This document shows positions 30,298-38,485 of a stretch of 64,000 nt of DNA, in pieces. A program made the translations under genes and the position numbers. How positions within the stretch are numbered: position 1 is the stretch's first letter; every line of letters begins with the position of its first letter. The notes under the pieces are model-generated. The model saw only the letters and a program-made list of their open reading frames with translations. It was not told where the DNA came from and searched no databases. Source of the stretch: Sutterella wadsworthensis 2_1_59BFAA (lineage in GTDB: Bacteria > Pseudomonadota > Gammaproteobacteria > Burkholderiales > Burkholderiaceae_F); assembly GCF_000297775.1 (NCBI RefSeq), contig NZ_JH815517.1, forward strand, positions 1-64,000, given 5' to 3'.

Positions 30298-31330
30298 ATG
30301 CATACCACCACCCCTTCCTACATTGTCGAACTTCCGCTTCGTGTGAACGATCAGCAGAATCGTTTTCTCGAAAAGGCGTTTGAGTTCGGACGCACGCTCT
30401 ACAATGCGACGCTCGGGACAGCTCTCGGACGTTTGCAGCGCATGCGTGAAACGCAGGAGTGGCGGGTGGCACGGGACATGCCCAAGGGGAAAGCACGCAC
30501 GAAAGCGTTCAGTGCTGTTCACAAAGCCTTTGGACTAACCGAGTTCGGCCTTACGATCATTGCGAATAATCATCGCAAGGCGAGCGGTCGAAAAGACATT
30601 GGGGCTCATGAAGCGCAAAGCATTGGTAAAGCGGTCTGGAGGGCTCTCCAGCGTCACATGTTCCGGAAAGCCGGCAGACCTCGCTTCAAAACCTTTTGGC
30701 GTGGACTCAATTCCATCGAAGGCACGAACAATCAGGAAATCATGTACAAGCTTTCAACGCTGCTTCGGACGGTCGACAAACCGGAGGGGAATGGGTAAGT
30801 TTGTGGAGCATCTCAAACGCAAGGCTGAAAGCGCCGGCTGCGAGGTGATCGAACTCAATGCCTATAAGCTGAAGATGTCGCAGTACGATCCGCAAACGGA
30901 TGCGTACCGTAAGAAGCCGTTGAAGGAAAGGTGGCACCGCTGGGGAAACACCGGCACGCTCGTGCAGCGAGACGCCATGAGTGCGTTTCTGGCGTGCCAT
31001 GCCACTGAAAAAGGACACGACCGAGCCCTTCTCCTGGAGAAGTGGACGACTGCGGAAGCACTGTTGAGCGGCAGCGGTCTGTGTCGTCATGAACCTTGTA
31101 GCGACCCTGAAGTATCGAAAGACGCTTCGGGGCTCACAAAGCCGAATTGCGGTAGCAAGGCGGAACGGGAATACATGGTCAGCTCCCCGTTTGCAAGTGT
31201 TCGGGGCATTTTTTGGGGTACAACTCCCCCTGGAGGGCGCGCCCATGCGCGTCCTCCATCCAATACGTGGCGAAGCCACACCACTAAATTTGTAAAGTCA
31301 GATTACGGAATCGAGAAGGCTTTCATATGA
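30298..31330 (+). pseudogene. TnpB-type (IS200/IS605 OrfB) protein remnant
   Basis: Two pieces of a TnpB-like RNA-guided nuclease. The N-terminal piece (30298-30798) reads ELPLRVNDQQNRFLEKAFEFGRTLYNATLG and GKAVWRALQRHMFRKAGRPRFK, the usual OrfB start. A second piece in another frame (from about 30790) gives FVEHLKRKAESAGCEVIELNAYKLKMSQYDP ... KKPLKERWH ... VQRDAMSAFLACH, the family C-terminal part with the last catalytic Asp region. About 150-200 residues with the RuvC-I Asp and central Glu are missing, so it is inactive. The second frame runs to 31330, but its last ~80 residues look non-coding. No TnpA gene is seen; element ends are not defined. Confidence 0.7.
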
Positions 31331-31775
31331 CAAGCAGCTGCCTGCCCGGGTTTGGTTCCCCATTCTCTTCGTGAGCGCAGCGCCCGGTAAGTCGCTCGAA
31401 AGGCCTCGTCGACTTGCGCACAACAAGCTTTCAGCAGACTCTATTTCCTTCCTTTTTGAGCGCGCACTGCGCGCCTGTAACTCATTCAGACTTCTACCAG
31501 AAGAAACCTGCTGCAACTCATTCGAAGTTGAAGAAAGGGCTTCACTGAAATACATCCGCGGTCAGGAGGTATTCATTCCTAAACCTCCGCCGACATAGTG
31601 AGATTCGGGGCAATAGAGGTGCTTTATTAAGAGGGCGTGATTAACGCTAACTACGCGATATCACATTACCGTTCACAGCATCACTCTATTGCGTTGAGCA
31701 CGATTCGTCACTAGTAGTTGCCTTCGTAGTCCTTGGCGGGAATTGGCCGATGATCGCTCTGTGCGATATGCACCT
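31331..31775. other. Accessory gap with no recognized gene
   Basis: About 445 bases between the TnpB remnant and the IS110 transposase. It is less GC-rich than its surroundings and has no convincing open frame or RNA. Part of it (about 31600-31775) is expected to be the 3' end of the IS110 element, but no clear end sequence was found. Confidence 0.4.
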
Positions 31776-32840
31776 TTAACAGCTTAGTACAGATGTGTAA
31801 TCGACCTTGTCTTTCATCAGACGATAAATGATTCGAGCTAACTTGGCTGCGATGGCGCAGACAATGACGCCATGTTTCTTTCCGCTGTCTCGCATTTTTC
31901 GCACCCAGTCACCGAAATTCCCCTTCCACTTTTCCGCGTACATGAGGACGAGTTGCGCGCACTGCACGAGATTGGAACGAAGCCTCTTGGGCCCACATTT
32001 GGTGATGTGGTTGAGCCTGCTGTTGCCGCCGGTGCTGTTCTGCTTTGGTACAAGCCCAAGGGAGGCCGCAAACTGCCTGCTATTCTTGAAGCGCCCGAAG
32101 TCGACGCCAACATGAACCAGCAGTCCTACTGCCGTCTGAGGTCCAACGCAGGGAACCGTCATGATGCGCTTAGCATTGGCATCAGTTGCAGCCACCTGTT
32201 CCAGCCGCCTCTGGGCTTCCTCCTCTTGCTGAAGAAGATTGAGCCAAATCTCACGCCTGCGCTTAAACGAAGCCATCACGTCCTCAGGAATAAGCTCGGC
32301 ATGCTTTTCAAGATGCGCCACCATGCGAGTCTTAATGAACTTCGAAGATTTTCGGACGGGACATCCGAACTCTTCGAGTCCCGCGTGGATCTGATTGCCT
32401 GCTTGAATGCGCAACTCCTGAAGGCTCTTATACTCGTTCTGCAGAAACTGCAGGGACTGCTGCTGTTGACTTTTAATGTAGACGTACGTGGTACCTGGTA
32501 CGAAGTAAAGCTTGGCGATATAGGCGGCGTCACGCAGGTCATTCTTATGATTGATATTGCGAAGTGCCTTTACGTCGGCCCCTTTAACAAGGCGCACCTC
32601 ATGACCGAGATCAGCGATACTCCGAGCATGGAACATGCTGCCCTTGCATGCCTCCATCAGGACAACAGCCTGAGGCAGATTGGACAGAATCTCCCGAAGC
32701 TTTGCATAGGAGCATCCATCCAGCCTTAAGCAAATTTTTCCGTTCTCATCGTAGCCGATGACATCGCAGTGATCTTTCGCGAGGTCAACGCCGATGACTT
32801 TCACGATTTTGCTTTTAGTCGAATTTTGTGTAGTATTCAT
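31776..32840 (-). CDS. IS110-family transposase
   Basis: 354-residue IS110-type recombinase. N-terminal RuvC-like DEDD domain: VIGVDLAKDHCDV near residue 17, LMEACKGSMFHAR near 60, and NHKNDLRDAAYIAKL near 98. C-terminal Tnp_20 domain: TVPCVGPQTAVGLLVHVGVDFGRFKNSRQFAASLGLVP near 230-267, which contains the conserved serine region of the family. Base use is more A/T-rich than in the flanking genes, consistent with recent arrival. The ATG MNTTQNST is preferred over an ATG 11 codons upstream. The protein appears intact. Confidence 0.92.
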   Translation of the reverse strand: MNTTQNSTKSKIVKVIGVDLAKDHCDVIGYDENGKICLRLDGCSYAKLREILSNLPQAVVLMEACKGSMFHARSIADLGHEVRLVKGADVKALRNINHKNDLRDAAYIAKLYFVPGTTYVYIKSQQQQSLQFLQNEYKSLQELRIQAGNQIHAGLEEFGCPVRKSSKFIKTRMVAHLEKHAELIPEDVMASFKRRREIWLNLLQQEEEAQRRLEQVAATDANAKRIMTVPCVGPQTAVGLLVHVGVDFGRFKNSRQFAASLGLVPKQNSTGGNSRLNHITKCGPKRLRSNLVQCAQLVLMYAEKWKGNFGDWVRKMRDSGKKHGVIVCAIAAKLARIIYRLMKDKVDYTSVLSC

Positions 32841-33168
32841 GTCGAAGCACTCCTCTTGTCGTATGAGTATCAAGACTCAATGGCACTTTGATGCCGGTGT
32901 ACTCGCATGGGCCCCGAGCCCGCTAGCGAGAGAAAAGAGAGAGTGCTTCTTTTTTTGCCCGTTTGTCAAGTTCTGCATGGATGGTCTCCGGTGTTCGATG
33001 CCCCTTGGGAGCTGACCATCTAATTAAGAGGTCTGCCGCGCACACTTTGTACGGACGGTGACGTTCAGGCGGCTTTGCCCCCTGAAAGAGCTGTCTGACG
33101 GTCAAAGTGAATACTCTGTCTTCAGACAGGGGAGCTTCAACGGATCACACGACACTGGGAAGGCAGCT
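32841..33168. other. IS110 upstream noncoding region; possible bridge RNA site
   Basis: 328 bases between the IS110 transposase start and clpS without a gene. In IS110 (non-IS1111) elements the 5' noncoding end encodes the bridge RNA that pairs with target and donor DNA; here that end would be about 32841-33000, transcribed on the minus strand. A specific RNA fold was not established. The right part must hold the clpS promoter. Confidence 0.35.
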
Positions 33169-33498
33169 ATGACTGTGGATTCTTCCTGCGGCACGGCCGC
33201 GGAAAAGGAAAGGGGCGAGGAAAGGTCGCCCGATCGCTGGATGGTGGTTTTTCTGAACGACGACTACACGCCCTTTGACTGGGTGATCGACGTACTCATC
33301 CGAATTTTCGAGCGCACGCCGGTCGACGCCATGACGGTCACGCGAAGCGTGCATCAGCAGGGCAGGGGCATCGCAGGCGTCTATCCGCGCGTCAAGGCCC
33401 TTCGCCTTGTCGCCAAATGCATGAGCGAGGCCCGCAGAGACGGCTATCCCTTCACCTGCATTGCCGTGCCCGCCGAGGGCGGCGGCCTTTCCCTCTGA
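33169..33498 (+). CDS. clpS: ATP-dependent Clp protease adaptor ClpS
   Basis: 109-residue ClpS, the N-end-rule adaptor that hands substrates with bulky N-terminal residues to ClpA. The core starts DRWMVVFLNDDYTPFDWVIDVLIRIF; the NDDYTPF segment forms part of the N-degron pocket. Later TRSVHQQGRGIAGVYPRVKALRLVAKCM. The first ~20 residues are an unstructured, charged extension. GGGAAGG lies upstream of the chosen ATG. Its neighbour clpA begins 17 bases later, matching their joint role. Confidence 0.93.
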   Translation: MTVDSSCGTAAEKERGEERSPDRWMVVFLNDDYTPFDWVIDVLIRIFERTPVDAMTVTRSVHQQGRGIAGVYPRVKALRLVAKCMSEARRDGYPFTCIAVPAEGGGLSL

Positions 33499-33514
33499 CT
33501 GTCCGGAGCTGCTT

Positions 33515-36166
33515 ATGACGGAATATCGTTTTCAGGACGCCGTGGAGGAGATCGTCAGATCCACGCTCTTCTGCGCGCAGGAAGCCAGCGATGACTGGGT
33601 TCCGCTTCTTTTCCTTGCCTTCCTGTGCAGGCATCAGGCGACGCAGGACGCGCTCTCGCAGGCCGGGTTTGATGTCGAGCGCTTTGAGCAGGCCAATCAG
33701 GCGTGGCTCTCCAAGGCTGAAGACGTCTGTCGCAAGGTGGAGTCGTGCGAGGCCATGACGCTTGCGGACCTGCCGGAATTCGATGCAATCGAGGATGCCG
33801 GCGTCGTTTCGTGGCTTGCCAATGCAGGCATCCACGTGATGAGCGCGGGGCGCCGCGATCGCGTCGTCGACGTCTATGACATTCTCATCGCCATCAAGAC
33901 GGTGATGTCGGCAGGGTCCGTCATTTCCCAGGCTTGGGATCAGGCGGGGGTTACGCTTGCCGAGCTTCGCAGGCGTGATGCCGTGCTTCACGGTCCTCAG
34001 GGCTTCTATACGCTGACGCCGCCTGCGACCACAGGCTTCATGGCGGATTTTCTCGATGACTTCTTGTTTGGAGGTCCCGACGAGGAGGCCAGGAATGAAG
34101 AGGTGGAAGAGGGTGAAGAAGGAGAGGGCGCAGCGACGGCCGGAACGGAGTCTTGGGGCGAGGTCGTTGCCGACGGACGCGGCGGGAAGGTCGTGCGCAT
34201 CAATCTCAATGATGGTGACGAGGTTCCGGAGGCTCTTAAGAAGATGATCCTCCGTCTAGCCGACCGGGTTGCCGGGAGCGATTCTGGAGACGAGCCTGAG
34301 AATCAGGCTGAGGCGGTGGAGACGGACAAGCCCCGGGCGAAGGGCCTGAGCCGAGAGGAAAAGTACCTGCAGGGGTGCACGCGCGATTTGAGCGCGGCAG
34401 CGGCAGGAGGGGAGCTTGATCCTCTCATCGGACGCGACGCCGAGGTGCTGCGCATCTGCGAAATCCTCTGTTGCAGGCGCAAGAACAAGCCGCTGATCCT
34501 CGGTGAGACGGGCGCGGGCAAGACGGCGTTGGTCGAAGGGCTTGCGCTTCGCATCCATGAGGGCCGCGTGCCTGCGGCGCTCAGGGGGCTCCGCATCTTT
34601 GCGCTCAACGCCTCCTCCATGTCGAGCCGCTACAAGGGCGCATTCGCCGAAAAGCTTTCGGAAATCGTCTCCGTCATCAAGAAGGTGCCGGGAGCCGTGC
34701 TCTTCATCGACAACCTGCATATGCTGATCAACGGCACCGACGGCAACTCGCAGGAGGAGTACAACGCGCTCGGTCATCTGGCGGGCGACGATTCGCTGCG
34801 CCTCATCACGACGTCCACTTTCCGCGCCTGGCGCCAGACCTTCAGCAAGGACGATCTGCTCACGCGTCGTCTGCAGACGGTGGAGCTCGCGCCTGTCTCC
34901 AGAGATGAGGCTCTGCGCATCGTGACGGGCGTGCTTCCGAAGTTCGAGCAGTACCACGGCGTGCATTACGCGCCCGAGGTTGCAGAAAGGGCCGTGGCGC
35001 TGGCCGATCGCTGGATTACGGACAGGCCCTTCCCCGACAAGGCGCTCGATCTGGTGGATGAGCTTGGCGGCGCAGCCCGCATGAACAGGGAGGCGGGGAA
35101 TGAGACGCCCATCGAGGTCGGCGTGCAGAAGCTCCCCGAGCTCGTCGCGCGCATGGCCCGCATTCCGGCCGAGCAGATTTCCGAGAGCGAGCACGGTGAG
35201 CTCGCCGCGCTCGACAAGGTCATTCGAAGTGCTGTGTTCGGTCAGGACGAGGCGATCGACAGAATCGTTTCGGCGATCCGCGTCTCCCGTTCGGGGCTCG
35301 GCAATCCCGAGCGTCCCGTGGGCTCCTTCCTCTTCACGGGGCCGACGGGCGTCGGCAAGACCGAGGTGGCCCGCAGGCTTGCGGGAGCGCTCGGCGTACA
35401 GCTTCTTCGTTTCGACATGTCCGAGTACGCGGAATCGCATACGATCAGCCGTCTCATCGGCTCGCCTCCAGGCTATGTCGGACACGGCGAGGGCGGGCTT
35501 CTCACCGAGCAGGTGACGAAGCATCCCTACAGCGTCGTGCTGCTCGATGAAATGGAAAAGGCGCACCCGTCGCTCTTCAACCTGATGCTGCAGGTCATGG
35601 ACCACGGCAAGCTCACCGACGCCTCCGGCCGCGAGGCGGATTTCCGAAACGTGGTGCTCATCATGACCAGCAATGTGGGCGCCCGAGAGATGGAGCGCAA
35701 CACCATCGGGTTCGGCGGAAGCAGGACGGGAGATGACGGCGCGGCCATCAGGAAGGCCTTCACGCCCGAGTTCCGCAATCGACTCGACGCCGTGGTGCGC
35801 TTCGCGCCGCTTTCGGTGGATTCCATTGCGTCCGTCGTGGACAAGTTCCTTGCCGAGCTTTCCGATCAGCTCAGAGCCAGAGGTGTCGAGCCCGTCTATT
35901 CGGAGGACTTCCGCGCCTGGCTGGCCAGAAACGGTTACGACCCGCACATGGGGGCGCGTCCGATGCGCCGCCTGATTGCCGACAAGGTCCGCCGTCCGCT
36001 GGCCGAAGAGCTGCTGTTCGGCCGCCTGGCGGGTGGTGGAAAGGTCGTCTTCGACATCCGAACCGATGCGGGCGGTGAGGAAGTGGTGTTTGAAATCCCT
36101 GCTGCCGACTACAATGACCAGAAGCCGTCCCGTTTGTCGGAGGACGGTCCTGAAGGAGAAGCCTGA
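33515..36166 (+). CDS. clpA: ATP-dependent Clp protease ATP-binding subunit ClpA
   Basis: 883-residue ClpA unfoldase that feeds proteins to ClpP; longer than E. coli ClpA (758). An N domain (about 1-155) docks ClpS. A Gly/Glu-rich acidic linker (about 185-280, EEARNEEVEEGEEGEG) is the main extra length. AAA+ domain 1 has Walker A GETGAGKTALVEG near 331 and AAA+ domain 2 has GPTGVGKTEVARRL near 610, RFDMSEYAESHTISRLIGSPPGYVGHGEGG and LDEMEKAH. clpP is not in the window. It overlaps the next gene by one base (TGATG). Confidence 0.95.
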   Translation: MTEYRFQDAVEEIVRSTLFCAQEASDDWVPLLFLAFLCRHQATQDALSQAGFDVERFEQANQAWLSKAEDVCRKVESCEAMTLADLPEFDAIEDAGVVSWLANAGIHVMSAGRRDRVVDVYDILIAIKTVMSAGSVISQAWDQAGVTLAELRRRDAVLHGPQGFYTLTPPATTGFMADFLDDFLFGGPDEEARNEEVEEGEEGEGAATAGTESWGEVVADGRGGKVVRINLNDGDEVPEALKKMILRLADRVAGSDSGDEPENQAEAVETDKPRAKGLSREEKYLQGCTRDLSAAAAGGELDPLIGRDAEVLRICEILCCRRKNKPLILGETGAGKTALVEGLALRIHEGRVPAALRGLRIFALNASSMSSRYKGAFAEKLSEIVSVIKKVPGAVLFIDNLHMLINGTDGNSQEEYNALGHLAGDDSLRLITTSTFRAWRQTFSKDDLLTRRLQTVELAPVSRDEALRIVTGVLPKFEQYHGVHYAPEVAERAVALADRWITDRPFPDKALDLVDELGGAARMNREAGNETPIEVGVQKLPELVARMARIPAEQISESEHGELAALDKVIRSAVFGQDEAIDRIVSAIRVSRSGLGNPERPVGSFLFTGPTGVGKTEVARRLAGALGVQLLRFDMSEYAESHTISRLIGSPPGYVGHGEGGLLTEQVTKHPYSVVLLDEMEKAHPSLFNLMLQVMDHGKLTDASGREADFRNVVLIMTSNVGAREMERNTIGFGGSRTGDDGAAIRKAFTPEFRNRLDAVVRFAPLSVDSIASVVDKFLAELSDQLRARGVEPVYSEDFRAWLARNGYDPHMGARPMRRLIADKVRRPLAEELLFGRLAGGGKVVFDIRTDAGGEEVVFEIPAADYNDQKPSRLSEDGPEGEA

Positions 36167-36675
36167 TGACTGAAATCAACGAGCTCTGCCGCGACATTCA
36201 GATGAAGCTTCCGGACGAGATCTGGATGCTGGATTCGCTCGAACGCTACCGCCGCGGCGCCGTCCATACCGATGACTTTGCCAGAATGGACGGTCGCACC
36301 TATCTTTTCGGCGTGGTTGAGGTTCCGCTCGCCTACGAAGACGATGCGAGCTTCACATGGGGCTGCTGGATTGAGGTCGACCGTTCTCTGCACGACGCAT
36401 ATCTCGAGGCTTTCCAGAGTCCTGCCGCCGACCGCCTGACGGGCGATGGGAGGCTTGCCAACGACATCCCGGGGTATGAGGATGCTGCAGGCGCCCGCGT
36501 TGAAGTGATGTTCTCGTCCGAACGCCGCCCTGTCTTTGTCGTGGACGCGGGCAACTCTCTCGGGCGGGACCAGAGGAGCGGTCTTTCGCTTGAGGATCAT
36601 CAGGCGCTCGACGACATCCTTTTCGGCGACGATGAGGATGAGGACGACGAACAGGACTGGAACGAGCGCGACTGA
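36166..36675 (+). CDS. DUF2199-domain protein
   Basis: 169 residues resembling the DUF2199 family, of unknown function. The family core is seen as FGVVEVPLAYEDDASFTWGCWIEVDRSLHDAYLEAF, GDGRLANDIPGYEDA and VDAGNSLGRDQRSGLS. The usual N-terminal cysteine cluster of many DUF2199 proteins is absent, and the C-terminus ends in a run of acidic residues. Its ATG overlaps the clpA stop (TGATG), so it is translationally coupled to clpA. This suggests, without proof, a link to ClpAP work. Confidence 0.7.
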   Translation: MTEINELCRDIQMKLPDEIWMLDSLERYRRGAVHTDDFARMDGRTYLFGVVEVPLAYEDDASFTWGCWIEVDRSLHDAYLEAFQSPAADRLTGDGRLANDIPGYEDAAGARVEVMFSSERRPVFVVDAGNSLGRDQRSGLSLEDHQALDDILFGDDEDEDDEQDWNERD

Positions 36676-36694
36676 TGTTTGTTTGAGATCACTG

Positions 36695-36732
36695 AAATGA
36701 AACAGGCTTCCGTGTGGAAGCCTGTTTCATTT
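36695..36732. terminator. Bidirectional terminator between the DUF2199 gene and dut
   Basis: Perfect 17-bp inverted repeat AAATGAAACAGGCTTCC with a GTGT loop, between convergent genes. Confidence 0.92.
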
Positions 36733-36741
36733 GGAGAGAGG

Positions 36742-37188
36742 TCAGCCCCTGCCCGTGGATCCGAAGCCGCCTTCGCCGCGTTCGCTTTCGTCGAACTCAT
36801 CGACCACGCGGAAGTCCGCCTGCATGACGGGCACGATCATGAGCTGAGCGAGGCGTTCGAAGGGTTCGAGCGTGAAGGGTGCCTGACCGCGGTTCCAGGT
36901 CGAGATCATCAGCTCGCCCTGATAGTCGCTGTCGATGAGACCAACGAGATTGCCGAGCACGATGCCTTTTTTGTGACCGAGCCCCGAGCGTGGGAGGATC
37001 AGGGCGGCATAGCCGGGATCTCCGATGTGGATGGCGAGGCCTGTGCGCACCAGCACGGTTTCACCGGGATTGATGACGAGAGGCTCGTCAAGAAGGGCAC
37101 GGAGGTCGAGGCCTGCGCTGCCGGGCGTGGCGTAGGCGGGCATGCGTTCGCGCATGCGTTCGTCGAGGATTTTGACGTCAATCTGCAT
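36742..37188 (-). CDS. dut: dUTP diphosphatase
   Basis: 148-residue trimeric dUTPase that converts dUTP to dUMP and so keeps uracil out of DNA. All five motifs can be seen: [12 protein letters not shown] (1), [28 protein letters not shown] (2-3), [10 protein letters not shown] (4), and the arginine-finger tail [12 protein letters not shown] (5). It overlaps coaBC by 11 bases; coaBC-dut coupling is common across bacteria. Confidence 0.96.
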   Translation of the reverse strand: MQIDVKILDERMRERMPAYATPGSAGLDLRALLDEPLVINPGETVLVRTGLAIHIGDPGYAALILPRSGLGHKKGIVLGNLVGLIDSDYQGELMISTWNRGQAPFTLEPFERLAQLMIVPVMQADFRVVDEFDESERGEGGFGSTGRG

Positions 37189-38398
37189 GGTTCTGAATGA
37201 GTGAGGTTTGAGAATTGAGCATGGAGGCGATGCGGCTGACGATTTTCAGTGCAACCTCCCGCTTGGAGGCAGGCCCGAAGGCTTCGGCGCTCTCTGGCGT
37301 TACAAGGAGCACGCAGTTGTCGGGGCTTCCGATGGCTGTGCGTGCAAGGTTGCCCACGATCAGGTCCGCGTGTTTTGAGATGCACTTGCCTCTGGCATAG
37401 GCCTCGAGGTTTTCAGCCTCGGCAGCAAAGCCGACCTTGAGCTTTACGTCGCTGCGCGTCCCGACAGTTCTGAGAATGTCGGGGTTTTCTTCAAAGCGAA
37501 GCTCAGGGGGGCGGCCGTCCGTTTTCTTCATTTTTCCGCTGACGGCGGTGGCGATGCGCCAGTCGGCCACGGCGGCGACGCCGATGAAGACGTCCGCGCC
37601 GTTTGCCTTGAGGGCTTCTTCGACGGAGGCGAGCATTTCCGCGGCCGTCGTGACGTCAACACGCTTGACGCCGAAGGGCGTCGGAAGGTGAACGGGACCC
37701 GAGACAAGCGTCACGTCGGCGCCCGCATCACGGGAGGCGCGGGCGATTTCGTATCCCTGAAGTCCGGAACTTTTGTTGGTGATGCCCCGAACGTCGTCGA
37801 TGGGCTCGAAGGTGGGCCCCGCCGTGATGACGACGCGTCTTCCGCTGAGGCTTTTGGGTGCAAGCAGTCCGGGGAGCAGGTCAAGGACTTCCGAAGGCTC
37901 AACCATGCGTCCTGCACCGACGTCGCCGCAGGCCTGAAAGCCGCAGGCGGGGCCCGCAAACAGGGCGCCGTCCCTTCGGAGCTGCTCGACGTTGCGCAGA
38001 TTCGCGGGATTCTCCCACATGAAGCGGTTCATGGCGGGCACGAACAGGACGGGCTGGCGTCTGGCGGCGATCATGGTGGAGACGAGGTCATCTGCGATGC
38101 CGTGAGCGGCCTTGGCGATGATGTTCGCCGTAGCGGGCATCACGATGAGGAGGTCGTTCGAGCGGTTGAGCTCGATGTGCGGCATGGAGCCCTGAGGACC
38201 CGGCGCCCATTCCGTGAGGGCGACGGGATGGCCCGTCAGCGCCTCGAAAGTGATGGGGCCGACGAAGGCGGCGGCATGCTCCGTCATGGCGACGTGTACG
38301 TCGATGCCGGCCTTTTTCAGACCGCGCACGAGTTCGCAGCACTTGTAGGCGGCAATCCCGCCCGTTACGGCCAGCGTGACGCTTCGCAGTGTCGTCAT
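37178..38398 (-). CDS. coaBC: Bifunctional phosphopantothenoylcysteine decarboxylase / phosphopantothenate--cysteine ligase
   Basis: 406-residue coenzyme A biosynthesis enzyme. N-terminal flavin decarboxylase Coa[58 protein letters not shown], and the [13 protein letters not shown] substrate clamp. C-terminal ligase CoaB from about residue 190: [23 protein letters not shown] and VADWRIA, then [17 protein letters not shown] lies six bases before the chosen ATG (38398); an alternative Met lies four codons upstream. It is followed by dut. Confidence 0.95.
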   Translation of the reverse strand: MTTLRSVTLAVTGGIAAYKCCELVRGLKKAGIDVHVAMTEHAAAFVGPITFEALTGHPVALTEWAPGPQGSMPHIELNRSNDLLIVMPATANIIAKAAHGIADDLVSTMIAARRQPVLFVPAMNRFMWENPANLRNVEQLRRDGALFAGPACGFQACGDVGAGRMVEPSEVLDLLPGLLAPKSLSGRRVVITAGPTFEPIDDVRGITNKSSGLQGYEIARASRDAGADVTLVSGPVHLPTPFGVKRVDVTTAAEMLASVEEALKANGADVFIGVAAVADWRIATAVSGKMKKTDGRPPELRFEENPDILRTVGTRSDVKLKVGFAAEAENLEAYARGKCISKHADLIVGNLARTAIGSPDNCVLLVTPESAEAFGPASKREVALKIVSRIASMLNSQTSLIQNHAD

Positions 38399-38410
38399 GA
38401 GAATCTCCAT

Positions 38411-38450
38411 AAGAAAAGGCGCGGCCTTCACGGATGGTGAAGGCCGCGCC
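38411..38450 (-). terminator. Terminator of the Kef-type antiporter gene
   Basis: Perfect 14-bp stem GGCGCGGCCTTCAC / GTGAAGGCCGCGCC, loop GGATG, followed on the minus strand by TTTTCTT. Confidence 0.88.
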
Positions 38451-38485
38451 CGTTCATTTTAGCGGAAGCGACAGGGAGCAATCAG

